64,000 nucleotides of DNA from Leptospira limi (GTDB lineage Bacteria > Spirochaetota > Leptospiria > Leptospirales > Leptospiraceae). Each line of letters begins with the position of its first letter. Positions within the stretch are counted from its first letter, which is position 1. The stretch covers positions 124,001 through 188,000 of the forward strand of contig NZ_JAMQPV010000004.1 in assembly GCF_026151395.1 (NCBI RefSeq), given 5' to 3'. The notes beneath the pieces were generated by a model. That model saw nothing but the letters and a program-made list of their open reading frames with translations, ran no database searches and was not told where the DNA came from. Shown here piece after piece: positions 1 to 7,278 of the stretch. The translations under genes were made by a program, and so were the position numbers.

Positions 1-174
1 TTTGCATGTTGATGAAACTGAGCTACACATGACATTTTGGCAGCTTAAGCTATCATTTTTCCGATAAAAAGGGGAGGGAATTTGCCCGAAAATACGGGGT
101 TACGCATAGGGAGAAATGCCTTCTGGAGGACAGTTTTTTGGCTTAAACGCCCAGATTTCGGCAATTTAGGTCGT

Positions 175-722
175 TTTTGGTCAATACTAGGCACTTGTTT
201 CTCTGTTTTCCAATTCCATGGATCAGCAAAGGAACTTCTCTAACGACTACAGTTCCCTTGCAAATTCGGCTTATTTTCTGGGAATCAATTCCCTGCGTTC
301 AGCTCGTTTACTCGGTTCTTATTTGGAAAGAAATGACCGATTTTGGTCACCAAACCACGAGGGAGATTGGAAGTCGCGAACATGCCTGAATCAAAACGGA
401 ACGATTCCGCAATAACCGCAAGGGATAGGTTCCCTGACGAAATTCCGGCGGTAATTTTTTGTCTGGAATTGCCGTAATATGGGCCGCCGAATTCTAGTCA
501 CCCTCTCCTAATGTCGCCCCCAACAGGGCACTCGCTGCCGAAGGTTGGTCTCTCGGAATGATCTCTCGCCATTGCCATGCCGAGCTTCCGGCAATTCTGG
601 CCTTCCATTTCCGTCCATCTTAATTGCCTAAATATAGGTAGTTTTTCTTGGTTTCAAAGATCCTTTCCCCGAAAAATCGGATTTCGCGTAATGAGGAGCC
701 TTTTCTAAATAGATTTTGGTCA
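175..722. repeat. Three dispersed copies of TTTTGGTCA
   Basis: The 9-mer TTTTGGTCA occurs at 175-183, 341-349 and 714-722. The second copy sits in the small inverted repeat TGACC-N6-GGTCA (334-349). Copies two and three share the longer GATTTTGGTCA. Three copies in 550 bp exceeds simple expectation, but the elements are short and no function is assigned. Confidence 0.35.
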
Positions 723-741
723 TATTTGCCCAATTTTAGGC

Positions 742-786
742 AAAAATACACACCCCAGGGTGCCTCTCGGGGATGGGTGTATTTTT
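742..786. terminator. Stem-loop, possible bidirectional terminator
   Basis: The arms AAAAATACAC (742-751) and GTGTATTTTT (777-786) are exact reverse complements. The loop can pair further, as a CCCC block at 753-756 faces a GGGG block at 769-772. Each arm ends in a run of five A or T, so a transcript from either side would carry a U-run at the stem base. It lies just past the stop of the minus-strand gene ending at 883 and could terminate that gene. Confidence 0.45.
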
Positions 787-882
787 GTCAATTTTCGCAT
801 TTTCCTCCTGTGGTGAGCACAGGGAATGAATGGCAAAGGGAACCCCATGAGATGGTGGTCACATGAGGAGCCCTCGTTTTGT

Positions 883-1329
883 TTATTTTTTAGTTTTAGA
901 TGTGGTGGTGGTTTTGGCTTTTTTTACAGGAGACGAGGATTTTGAACTGGGAGAGTCAGATCGTTTGTTTTTTGCGCTAGCGCTGGTTTTGGACGTAGGT
1001 TTGGATTCCTTTTGACTCCTGCGAGAATTCCCAGACCCTCCAGCAACATTTTCTTCTTGGGACAGGACTTCGCTTGGCATTCGCCCATTCCGTTTGACCA
1101 TATAGATGAAATGTCGGACGTACTGTGTGTAAGGCTCATGAATGGCCTTCGGATCAAATTCTTTTGGCTCTTGGAGGAGTTGGTTGACGAGAGCCAATGG
1201 GAGGTCGTCCTTACTAGTTGCCATGAGAATCTCCAATCGCTTGCAGATCTCAGAGTCATTGACCTCAGTAGACAGTTTTCGCATGGCGTTGAGAAATTTT
1301 TGGAAGGCAACTCGCTTCGGTTGAGACAT
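883..1329 (-). CDS. Hypothetical protein with basic Ser/Thr/Lys-rich tail
   Basis: This 148-residue product starts at the internal ATG (MSQPKRVAFQ) because CTGGGGAT lies just upstream; the open frame itself extends 34 codons further without such support. Residues 1 to about 95 look globular and helical. The last 50 or so are a low-complexity Lys/Ser/Thr tail, like the histone H1-type tails of some nucleoid-associated proteins. I recognise no family. DNA or RNA binding is only an inference from the tail. It lies in the replicon-maintenance block, and its frame is overlapped by the 3' part of the exported ORF upstream, which is probably not real coding sequence there. Confidence 0.55.
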   Translation of the reverse strand: MSQPKRVAFQKFLNAMRKLSTEVNDSEICKRLEILMATSKDDLPLALVNQLLQEPKEFDPKAIHEPYTQYVRHFIYMVKRNGRMPSEVLSQEENVAGGSGNSRRSQKESKPTSKTSASAKNKRSDSPSSKSSSPVKKAKTTTTSKTKK

Positions 1330-1808
1330 ATCCCCAGAAAACCAAAAAGTCCTGGGCTGGCAATCGATTTTACAGGTAGATTCTCCACTTCCATTCTCGG
1401 CTCTGAATTGTTCCCCTGAAAAGTCTGGCAATGGGACAAACCCAACCCCTTTTTTTCTGAAAGAGAAATGATTGAAATGGATGGTTGATTGGATGTAAAA
1501 ATCTGGAACGTATGTTTTTCTAATTGGGTGTTTGGGATTTGGAAGAGATCTTGTCTTTCCCTTTCGTAAGTTGGAATGGCAAGCTCTTGGTTTGAAACTA
1601 CCACAACTTCACTGATAACACCTTCTCTTAGTTCGATGGCAGGAACAAGTGGATCGTTTAACAGGACAACTGGTTCTTCCCATTCATTTGCAAATAGGCC
1701 TCCTTGGGAAAAAAGGACAAAAACCAGAGCACAAAAAAACGATGCATTTTTTTGCAATTTTTGTGCCAACTTTTCTGTCATTTCCAAGAAAACCATATGA
1801 ATATCCAT
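924..1808 (-). CDS. Exported-protein ORF with doubtful 3' half
   Basis: A 294-residue open frame starts at ATG 1808, preceded by GGGGAAAACT, a good ribosome binding site. Residues about 20-40 form a hydrophobic signal-peptide-like segment ending near LFA-N. The first 130 or so residues look like a real exported protein. Beyond about 1400 the residues (Ser/Asn-rich, many Trp and Cys) resemble an out-of-frame reading, and they overlap by 400 bp a same-strand gene with its own good start at 1329. A frameshift, or decay at the 3' end of a shorter secreted protein, would explain this. Family unknown. Confidence 0.35.
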   Translation of the reverse strand: MDIHMVFLEMTEKLAQKLQKNASFFCALVFVLFSQGGLFANEWEEPVVLLNDPLVPAIELREGVISEVVVVSNQELAIPTYERERQDLFQIPNTQLEKHTFQIFTSNQPSISIISLSEKKGLGLSHCQTFQGNNSEPRMEVENLPVKSIASPGLFGFLGICLNRSELPSKNFSTPCENCLLRSMTLRSASDWRFSWQLVRTTSHWLSSTNSSKSQKNLIRRPFMSLTHSTSDISSIWSNGMGECQAKSCPKKKMLLEGLGILAGVKRNPNLRPKPALAQKTNDLTLPVQNPRLL

Positions 1809-1857
1809 AGTTTTCCCCGAAATTATAGAAAAATAAAGCATTTTTTAGTGTTTTTTC

Positions 1858-2856
1858 TTATTTTTTATACAGGGATGCCCGGACTCTGAGTTTCCATTCC
1901 CACAAAACAATTTCGTGTTCTAGGTCTTTGGCCGAGTCTTGTTCTTTGGCTAAGAGGGCATAAATCATATGAGAGATGTCTTTTGAAAATCCACCATCCA
2001 ATTCTTTTTCGAAAGCTTCGACTTGGAATTCCAAAATCAAGACAGCCAACCGAAATGCTTCGTTCATGGCAATGAGTTGAGGTTTGACTGTATCCAGTTC
2101 AGGTTTCTTATACTCATTTTTGATCATTACATCCAAAAAGGTTCGGATGAACATTACATCGTCAGAAGATAAATGGAAATCGAGGAGGAGTTGTTTTACT
2201 TTATCTAACTCCATAGCACGGAGGTGGATCCTAGCTAAAAAAACTGGGTTCTCACTATATGTATTTAGGTTTTGGTTTTTGGCAACATCCGTCGCACGCA
2301 CCTTGTCATAATCCACCACTCCCTTGTCTTTGGATTCTTCGGTTTTTGGAGATTGGGATTCTGCCGAAGTATTGATCCTTTTTTTAATCACAAGGATGTT
2401 CATACTCGGGTATCGGATTTTAAACGAGACCATGTCCGATCTGGGGATTTCTTCATCGACAACCAAAAATTGAGCCTGTTCCCCCCGCTCCCAAGCTGCC
2501 ATCAAATCTTCTTTGTTTTTGTAATGGTAAATAACAACAGGTAAAACATCACTTTGGCTTCCAGTTCCCAGATAAATGGTTTTGATCTCATTCGAGAAAC
2601 CATGTTGGTACGGAATGACCATCTTTCCTGCTTTTACATTGACGAAGGAAAGTTCTCCCAAATGGAAATGGGAAACGTCAAAATCATCTCCAAAAAAGCC
2701 CACTCTCGGGACGTTGACAACGATGGAATTATTTTTGGCACCTTTTGGTACTTCGGGACCTGATTCGGTAAAAACGACGTAGGTCAGTTTGGAAATCCGG
2801 ACTTTTACGAGAAACCCTGCCGGAGTTTTCCGTTCTTCGTATACAGTATCATCCAT
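1858..2856 (-). CDS. Hypothetical protein paired with the AAA+ regulator
   Basis: This 332-residue protein has no signal peptide or membrane segment. The N-terminal ~160 residues are beta-rich with PilZ-like length and spacing, but no PilZ signature can be seen. A charged linker (about 165-190) leads to an alpha-helical C-terminal half. Its start lies 2 bp after the stop of the upstream NtrC-like gene, so the two are almost certainly co-transcribed and probably act together. I do not recognise a family. Confidence 0.6.
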   Translation of the reverse strand: MDDTVYEERKTPAGFLVKVRISKLTYVVFTESGPEVPKGAKNNSIVVNVPRVGFFGDDFDVSHFHLGELSFVNVKAGKMVIPYQHGFSNEIKTIYLGTGSQSDVLPVVIYHYKNKEDLMAAWERGEQAQFLVVDEEIPRSDMVSFKIRYPSMNILVIKKRINTSAESQSPKTEESKDKGVVDYDKVRATDVAKNQNLNTYSENPVFLARIHLRAMELDKVKQLLLDFHLSSDDVMFIRTFLDVMIKNEYKKPELDTVKPQLIAMNEAFRLAVLILEFQVEAFEKELDGGFSKDISHMIYALLAKEQDSAKDLEHEIVLWEWKLRVRASLYKK

Positions 2857-2858
2857 CT

Positions 2859-4199
2859 TTACATCAAACCAAGTTGTTTCATTTTATATTGGAGAGAACC
2901 TCTCGAAATTCCCAATGCCTTTGCCATTCGAATTTGGTTTCCCGAAAAGATACGCATTGCCAAAAGAATCTTCTGCCTTTCTAAGGCTTCTATCCCTCGC
3001 CGCAAGTCTAAATCTTCGGCATCCGGAATCTCAATATCCATCCGGTTCCGGCCGACCAGAAGATCAGGAACATCTACGATTTTGGTACGACAAGTTAAAA
3101 TTCCAGAGAGAATGGAACTTCTCAATTCAACGAAATTTTCTTTATAAATTCGATTGAGAAGTTCCGCTTCACCGGCCTGACTCAGAGTAAGATCGGAGCG
3201 ATTTTGTTCGTGGCATAATTTTTGAAAAATGGACTGGATGATGTTTGAAAATGTAGGTTTTGGCAAATGATTTAATGCCGGTAAATACACGGGATTTTTT
3301 TGCAATAATTGGAGGAATTCAGGGAGGACTTCTCCGCTTCCATTTGAATCACCCAAGAGAAAGAGGTTACCCTTGTATCCAGATTTTGCCCACCAATCCG
3401 CAAGGATTTGTTGTTGCCCTAAGGAAAAATGTTCTGGGTTCGTAAATACCAAACTTCCATAATTTGACTCGATTCCCCATTCCTGGAGAGCTTTTTCGAA
3501 TTTCCCAAAATGATCGGGTACGGATTCGACAACGAGAAAGGGAGCCCCCGAATACTTATTTAGGTGAATCCATTTCGCTAAACTTTTTTTCCCTGATCCA
3601 GGGGCCCCAAAAATCGAAACCAATTTTTCGGATCCGAACCGTTGGATCGCGGCATCTAGATTGGGAATTTTTTCTCTGAATTGGAGATACGATTCATCAG
3701 AATCTTTTTGCTCGGGACGAACCATCTGTGGTTGATTCCCACTCCACTCTTTCCCAATTTTATCTGCAAAAAGAGAAAGGAGTGCGAACATAGGAAATGA
3801 TGTTTCACCTTCAAATTCGACGAGAAGGAAACCAATACTTTCTTTCGCAACAATCCGGATCGACATTGCATTTGTTGTTTTTCCAAACAAAGGGAATTCT
3901 TTCCCAGAGAAAAAAACCGGCTCTCTGGAAGTCATAAGAGTCTCCCATTCCGCAGAACCACGATTCAGAAATGAATAGTAAAAACCATCTTCTCCGTAGC
4001 CAAAACTAGCTGATTCATAAAACGAATCTTCGTCTTCTGCTTTGAGAACTACGACACCGGAGGCCAGTCCAAACTCGGTACACAACTCTGCCCACAAAGA
4101 AGGAAGGATTGTTTCCATCCATTCTTTGCCTGTTTGGCTGGACGCAAACAAGGATGCGGTATGAGGGGGCATGCTATGAAACTGTTTAAATTTAATCAC
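2859..4199 (-). CDS. Degenerate NtrC-like AAA+ protein with Fis-type HTH
   Basis: The N-terminal ~150 residues look GAF-like. Next comes an AAA+ segment with the P-loop GAPGSGKKS, and the C-terminus is a Fis-type helix-turn-helix (LERQKILLAM...MAKALGISRGSLQYKM), the order found in sigma-54 activators. However, the GAFTGA sigma-54 contact loop is absent, and the segment where Walker B should lie reads GSLVFTNPEHF without the Asp-Glu pair. It probably binds nucleotide and DNA but does not activate sigma-54. The start is uncertain: GTG 4199 has no clear ribosome binding site, and ATG 4175 is an alternative. It is divergent from parA1, and the two palindromes lie in between, so it may be controlled from the same region. 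Confidence 0.65.
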   Translation of the reverse strand: MIKFKQFHSMPPHTASLFASSQTGKEWMETILPSLWAELCTEFGLASGVVVLKAEDEDSFYESASFGYGEDGFYYSFLNRGSAEWETLMTSREPVFFSGKEFPLFGKTTNAMSIRIVAKESIGFLLVEFEGETSFPMFALLSLFADKIGKEWSGNQPQMVRPEQKDSDESYLQFREKIPNLDAAIQRFGSEKLVSIFGAPGSGKKSLAKWIHLNKYSGAPFLVVESVPDHFGKFEKALQEWGIESNYGSLVFTNPEHFSLGQQQILADWWAKSGYKGNLFLLGDSNGSGEVLPEFLQLLQKNPVYLPALNHLPKPTFSNIIQSIFQKLCHEQNRSDLTLSQAGEAELLNRIYKENFVELRSSILSGILTCRTKIVDVPDLLVGRNRMDIEIPDAEDLDLRRGIEALERQKILLAMRIFSGNQIRMAKALGISRGSLQYKMKQLGLM

Positions 4200-4224
4200 T
4201 TTGTCAAGTACGTACCAGTTTGAA

Positions 4225-4240
4225 TGTCGGATGTCCGACA
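4225..4240. promoter_or_regulatory. Palindrome TGTCGGATGTCCGACA, copy 1 (candidate parS/operator)
   Basis: Two perfect 7-bp arms (TGTCGGA/TCCGACA) flank a 2-bp centre. An identical 16-mer lies 51 bp downstream, and both sit in the divergent promoter region upstream of parA1. Palindromes in this position in ParAB operons are usually ParB (parS) or autoregulatory sites. A lone half-site TCCGACA occurs at 6052-6058 after parB1. The site differs from the usual chromosomal parS, TGTTTCACGTGAAACA. Confidence 0.6.
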
Positions 4241-4275
4241 GAAACAGAAGAGATAGTTTTTGCTAATTTTTGCCA

Positions 4276-4291
4276 TGTCGGATGTCCGACA
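4276..4291. promoter_or_regulatory. Palindrome TGTCGGATGTCCGACA, copy 2 (candidate parS/operator)
   Basis: This is an exact second copy of the 16-bp palindrome. The centre-to-centre distance of 51 bp is close to five helical turns, so bound dimers would lie on nearly the same face of the helix. A candidate -10 box for parA1 (TACAAT, 4341-4346) lies about 50 bp further downstream. Confidence 0.6.
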
Positions 4292-4402
4292 ATGTAGGTA
4301 GAAATGGACAAAAATTCCTTTTTTTGTTCCCTTTCAAAAATACAATTGATCCCAAATTTTCCAATGGAAAGCATACCAAATGGGAAGGAAAAAGAGAGAT
4401 AG

Positions 4403-5155
4403 ATGATCACCATTGCAGTTGCAAATCAGAAAGGCGGAGAGGGCAAAACAACTACTTCTTTGAATCTTGCCATGGGATTGGCTCGCCGAAATCTCAAAAC
4501 TTTACTCATCGATATGGATCCCCAGGCAAATTCTACCGGAATTTTTCTAAATCCTGAAACTGTCGAAAAGGACCTTGCCCATTTATTCCAAAATTCGGCG
4601 AACATGAAAGACATCATTACTCCGGCATATAACGAGCATTTGTGGGTTGCTCCATCTAGCATGCGTTTGGCGGAAATGGAAACTGTTTCGGTGAACTCGG
4701 TAGAAGCACCTTATATTCTTAGAGACTCACTTTCCGGACTCAAGGATTTTGACTTTGTCATCATAGACTGCCCACCCTCCCTTTCTATTTTCACAGTAAA
4801 CAGTTTGGTTGCTGCTAATTACGTTTTGATCCCACTCCAGGCAGAAAAATTTTCGATGGATGGGATTATGGGGCTACAACAAACCATCTCCTCAATTAAA
4901 AAAAGGATCAACCCAGATCTGGAAATTTTAGGTGCCCTCATCACCCAATTAAAACCTCAGACTTTATTGACGAAGACAATCTTACCAGTCCTCACAAAGT
5001 ATTTCAGGATTTTTGAACATACGATATCTGATGGAGTTGCGATTGGAGAAAGCCATTTGGCCAAAAAATCCGTCTACGATTACAACAGGTCGTCCAGACA
5101 ATCCCAAGAGTATGAAGGTTTTATCGAGGAGGTTTTAAGTGAGCTTAAAAAGTAA
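4403..5155 (+). CDS. parA: ParA partition ATPase (first system)
   Basis: This 250-residue, Walker-type ParA/MinD-family ATPase drives segregation of a replicon with ParB. The deviant Walker A KGGEGKTT is at residues 10-17, Walker A' (LLIDMDPQAN) at 34-43 and Walker B (FVIIDCPPS) at 118-126. The protein has no N-terminal DNA-binding extension, so it is the short type. The usual Val or Thr of KGGxGKT is Glu here, as also in the second ParA of this window. The start ATG follows a GAGAG ribosome binding site. It overlaps parB1 by 17 bp, implying translational coupling. Confidence 0.93.
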   Translation: MITIAVANQKGGEGKTTTSLNLAMGLARRNLKTLLIDMDPQANSTGIFLNPETVEKDLAHLFQNSANMKDIITPAYNEHLWVAPSSMRLAEMETVSVNSVEAPYILRDSLSGLKDFDFVIIDCPPSLSIFTVNSLVAANYVLIPLQAEKFSMDGIMGLQQTISSIKKRINPDLEILGALITQLKPQTLLTKTILPVLTKYFRIFEHTISDGVAIGESHLAKKSVYDYNRSSRQSQEYEGFIEEVLSELKK

Positions 5156-5960
5156 ACGCCTAGGAACTCTCGCCGACATCTACCAAGCTGAAAATTTGGA
5201 CGGGACCATTCGTACAATCCGAATGGACAGAATCCAACCTTCGGAACACCAACCCAGGCAAGAACGAAAAAAAGGGATCGAAGAATTAGCCCAGACTCTA
5301 AAAGCAGATGGCCTTTTACAACCCATCATCGTTTCAAAAGGCGAAAAAGAAGGCAGTTATAAAATCATCGCGGGAGAGAGACGTTACCACGCTGCCAAAT
5401 CCTTGGGATGGGCAGAGATTGAGTGTAAGATCTTAAACCGACCCGATAAAGAAATCTACAAACTTGCTGTCATCGAAAACCTGCAAAGAGAAAACTTATC
5501 ACCCTATGAAGAAGTGGATGCCCTACTGTTTTTAAAAAATTCGTACCAGTATACGGACCAGGAGTTGGGCGACCTATTTGGAAAAAGCCGCAGTTACATG
5601 ACGGAAGTTCTTTCGATTACTTCCATGTCCAAGGCCGATTTGGAGAAATGTAAAAAGAACGAAATTTACAATAAAAACCTTCTCGTGCAGGCAGCCCAAG
5701 CAGCGAAAAAAGGAAGTTTGGATGAATTCCTCACCCTATACCACAAAGGTGCACTCAAGACCGTAAAAGATGCAAAAGACTTCAACAAACAAGTAAAAAC
5801 AGGTGATGGGGTAAATCCAAAATCTTCCCCTCTTTCTGGTTACAAAATCAGACGCACTAGCAGTGGGATCCAAATCCAATCGGAAGACGAAATTTTGCTA
5901 GGAGATATTTATAAATTCATCAGAAAAGAACTTTCAAAAAAGTATGGTGACTCGGCATAA
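5139..5960 (+). CDS. parB: ParB partition protein (first system)
   Basis: This 273-residue centromere-binding protein starts at GTG with a perfect GAGGAGG site inside the end of parA1. Residues 28-120 are the ParB/Srx nuclease-like CTP-binding fold, with AGERRYHAA at 78-86 (box II) and ENLQRENLSPYEE at 113-125. A helix-turn-helix follows (about 138-160). The C-terminal third is a likely dimerisation region, much diverged from the second ParB here. Likely targets are the two 16-bp palindromes upstream of parA1. Confidence 0.92.
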   Translation: MSLKSKRLGTLADIYQAENLDGTIRTIRMDRIQPSEHQPRQERKKGIEELAQTLKADGLLQPIIVSKGEKEGSYKIIAGERRYHAAKSLGWAEIECKILNRPDKEIYKLAVIENLQRENLSPYEEVDALLFLKNSYQYTDQELGDLFGKSRSYMTEVLSITSMSKADLEKCKKNEIYNKNLLVQAAQAAKKGSLDEFLTLYHKGALKTVKDAKDFNKQVKTGDGVNPKSSPLSGYKIRRTSSGIQIQSEDEILLGDIYKFIRKELSKKYGDSA

Positions 5961-5966
5961 CCCAAA

Positions 5967-5992
5967 CAAGTACTTAGCAGTCAAGTACTTAG
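5967..5992. repeat. Tandem 11-mer CAAGTACTTAG after parB1
   Basis: CAAGTACTTAG occurs at 5967-5977 and again at 5982-5992, a 15-bp period. Each copy has the palindromic core AAGTACTT. A related TCAAGTAC lies at 4204-4211 on the other side of parAB1. The position between parB and rep would suit iterons or a Rep-binding site, but two copies are few and the assignment is tentative. Confidence 0.4.
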
Positions 5993-6151
5993 GAAAAAAA
6001 TTTTTAGCCCGAGTAGGGAAAAATACTGTACGAACTTGACAGTTACCAGAATCCGACAATAATGTGACATAATAAAACTTTTGATAGGTTTGAGCAAACA
6101 CCTTTTCTTGAGAGAAGGTGTGGGGGCATTCTATTGCCCTAACCCGATATA

Positions 6152-6209
6152 TAAAAAAAATCCCCTGGAACACCAGGGGGTCGGGGTTTCCCGAAGGAAT
6201 GTTGTTGGA
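6152..6209 (-). ncRNA. Candidate small RNA on the minus strand of the rep control region
   Basis: On the minus strand a perfect -35 box TTGACA (plus-strand 6239-6244) is followed after 17 bp by AATTAT (6216-6221), four of six matches to the -10 consensus. Transcription from about 6209 leftwards would give a roughly 58-nt RNA. It would contain a TCGGG/CCCGA hairpin and end in a CCCCTGG-N4-CCAGGGG stem followed by eight U (plus-strand A-run 6152-6160), a textbook intrinsic terminator. It would be antisense to any parAB transcript reading towards rep. Existence is inferred from promoter and terminator only. Confidence 0.4.
6162..6179 (-). terminator. Intrinsic terminator, minus direction
   Basis: A 7-bp GC-rich stem CCCCTGG/CCAGGGG with a 4-nt loop is followed, in the minus direction, by eight consecutive T. 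No minus-strand gene ends here, so it only makes sense for a short minus-strand RNA starting in the rep promoter region. On the plus strand no U-run follows. Confidence 0.6.
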
Positions 6210-6244
6210 TGAGACATAATTAACATTATGTCAGATAATGTCAA
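6202..6244. promoter_or_regulatory. Operator palindrome with overlapping divergent promoters for rep
   Basis: The palindrome GACATAATTAACATTATGTC (6213-6232) has 8-bp perfect arms. A partial third copy, GATAATGTC, follows at 6234-6242. A plus-strand promoter candidate, TTGTTG (6202-6207) with CATTAT (6224-6229), would drive rep. The minus-strand TTGACA/AATTAT pair overlaps it. A protein bound to the palindrome would block both, the usual layout of an autoregulated initiator gene. The 13-mer GAGACATAATTAA (6211-6223) recurs upstream of parA2. Confidence 0.5.
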
Positions 6245-6303
6245 CTCCTTCGAATTATTTGCTTAAATTTAGTTTAATTTTTGCAGAAATCGGAGGAGCT
6301 TCC

Positions 6304-7227
6304 TTGAGCGACCAGCGACATCCCTATATCCGTCTGATGACCGACATCATCGATTCTGGTGTTTGGGCAGGGTTATCCCATGCTGCAAAGACGTTGTATC
6401 CTGTTCTTTTAAAATTCAGTGACTACAACTTCAAACCCGTTTGGCCAAACACAGAAACCCTCATGCGCCTCACAGGATTCAAAACCAAAAAATCGATCGT
6501 GACTGCCAAAAAAGAATTAACACAAGCAGGCCTACTCTACCAAGTTCCTGGAAGTGGGAGGACATCCACAAGGTATCATTTTTCTTTCCACTACGAGGGT
6601 TCCAGAATTACCCCTCTGGGAGATACATCGATACACCTCAGAGGGGTCGAGTCGGAGGTCGCTGGGGGATTCAATTCACAAGCAAAGGGGGTTACAGATG
6701 GATCCCCTAACCATATTAATATAACTATATCCAATACAAACCATGTACCAGAAACAAAAGACCAAAGCGAAAGTAAAAGAGACTCAAAAGAAGGGAAAAA
6801 AGACTTCGAAACTCTTGTCGATTTATTTGGCCCTGAAATTGCTTTAGAAGCATATCGTAAAGCTGTGGACCTTCATATGGAATCGAATGTTTCGTATGTA
6901 CAAACCCTTTGTAGGGAATTGGTGAGTGCCCAACGAAAAGAAGTGCTTAATTCTGGGCATGATTTGGGAAAGGAGTCCACCCTGCCCCACTCAGCTTCTT
7001 GGTCTGGGTTTTTGACTTGGGCTTCGAAACAATTGACAGAATCATCCTTTCGCCAATTGGAAAAAATCCAGGTGACAACAGATGGAAATGTAATCATCGT
7101 CACCTCTCCGATTCTTGGGCATTTACGCCAAATCATCCAAATGTATTTCACAGAACGGGTAAAACCGGTAGTGCTCGTAGTGTTTACAGAAAAAGAAGAA
7201 GGCTCACGTGTCGGTGAAATTCGATAG
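6304..7227 (+). CDS. Replication initiator-like winged-helix protein
   Basis: I place the start at TTG 6304 because GGAGGAG lies 7 bp upstream; the longer open frame from 6238 would run through the operator. The 307-residue product has a winged-helix DNA-binding domain at about 24-95 (helix pair around NTETLMRLTGFKTKKSI, wing near GSGRTSTRYHF), as in plasmid and phage replication initiators. A charged linker (about 140-185) and a C-terminal domain (about 240-305) of unknown type follow. Its position next to parAB1 and the hairpin-rich region supports a Rep role. I cannot name its Rep family. Confidence 0.7.
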   Translation: MSDQRHPYIRLMTDIIDSGVWAGLSHAAKTLYPVLLKFSDYNFKPVWPNTETLMRLTGFKTKKSIVTAKKELTQAGLLYQVPGSGRTSTRYHFSFHYEGSRITPLGDTSIHLRGVESEVAGGFNSQAKGVTDGSPNHINITISNTNHVPETKDQSESKRDSKEGKKDFETLVDLFGPEIALEAYRKAVDLHMESNVSYVQTLCRELVSAQRKEVLNSGHDLGKESTLPHSASWSGFLTWASKQLTESSFRQLEKIQVTTDGNVIIVTSPILGHLRQIIQMYFTERVKPVVLVVFTEKEEGSRVGEIR

Positions 7228-7278
7228 ACTGAATAGAAAAACGGTATTTTTTGGAAGGAATCATAACTGAAAAAGCGC

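Larger units (their letters stand above)
1..882. other. Non-coding region left of the replicon block
   Basis: I see no convincing gene here. The short open frames have no recognisable protein character and no good ribosome binding site. The stretch contains three copies of TTTTGGTCA, several variants of GGCAATTT and GCCTAAAT, two diverged segments (about 86-130 and 668-705) that both begin CCGAAAA and share a TTACGC/CGCGTAA-like core, and a strong stem-loop at 742-786. No tRNA, rRNA or CRISPR pattern was found. It could be origin-proximal or decayed intergenic sequence; nothing visible decides between these. Confidence 0.5.
5961..6303. other. Rep control region: clustered hairpins and operator
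   Basis: The 343-bp gap between parB1 and rep has no gene on the plus strand. Left to right it holds tandem CAAGTACTTAG repeats, a TCCGACA half-site (6052-6058), GACATAAT (6066-6073), hairpin CACCTTTTC/GAGAAGGTG (6099-6120), hairpin GGGCA/TGCCC (6124-6139), hairpin CCCCTGG/CCAGGGG (6162-6179), hairpin TCGGG/CCCGA (6181-6194), and a palindromic operator with overlapping promoter candidates (6202-6244). Such density of inverted repeats next to a replication initiator gene is typical of origins and copy-control regions. Confidence 0.55.

Noticed and set aside
648..866. 72-residue plus-strand frame in the left non-coding region
   Set aside because: It runs through a stem-loop at 742-786, has no ribosome binding site and no protein-like composition.
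1111..1120. Isolated TGTCGGA inside the basic-tailed protein gene as a parS half-site
   Set aside because: A single 7-mer without its partner arm is expected by chance.
4225..4291. Canonical chromosomal parS TGTTTCACGTGAAACA near parAB1 or parAB2
   Set aside because: Not seen in either control region; the palindromes present differ in sequence, so they are reported as candidate, non-canonical sites.
5934..6173. 79-residue minus-strand frame in the parB1-rep gap
   Set aside because: Composition and the hairpin-dense DNA under it suggest chance; no ribosome binding site is visible.
6238..6303. Longer start of the rep open frame at 6238
   Set aside because: The frame would begin inside the operator region and has no ribosome binding site, whereas TTG 6304 has GGAGGAG 7 bp upstream.
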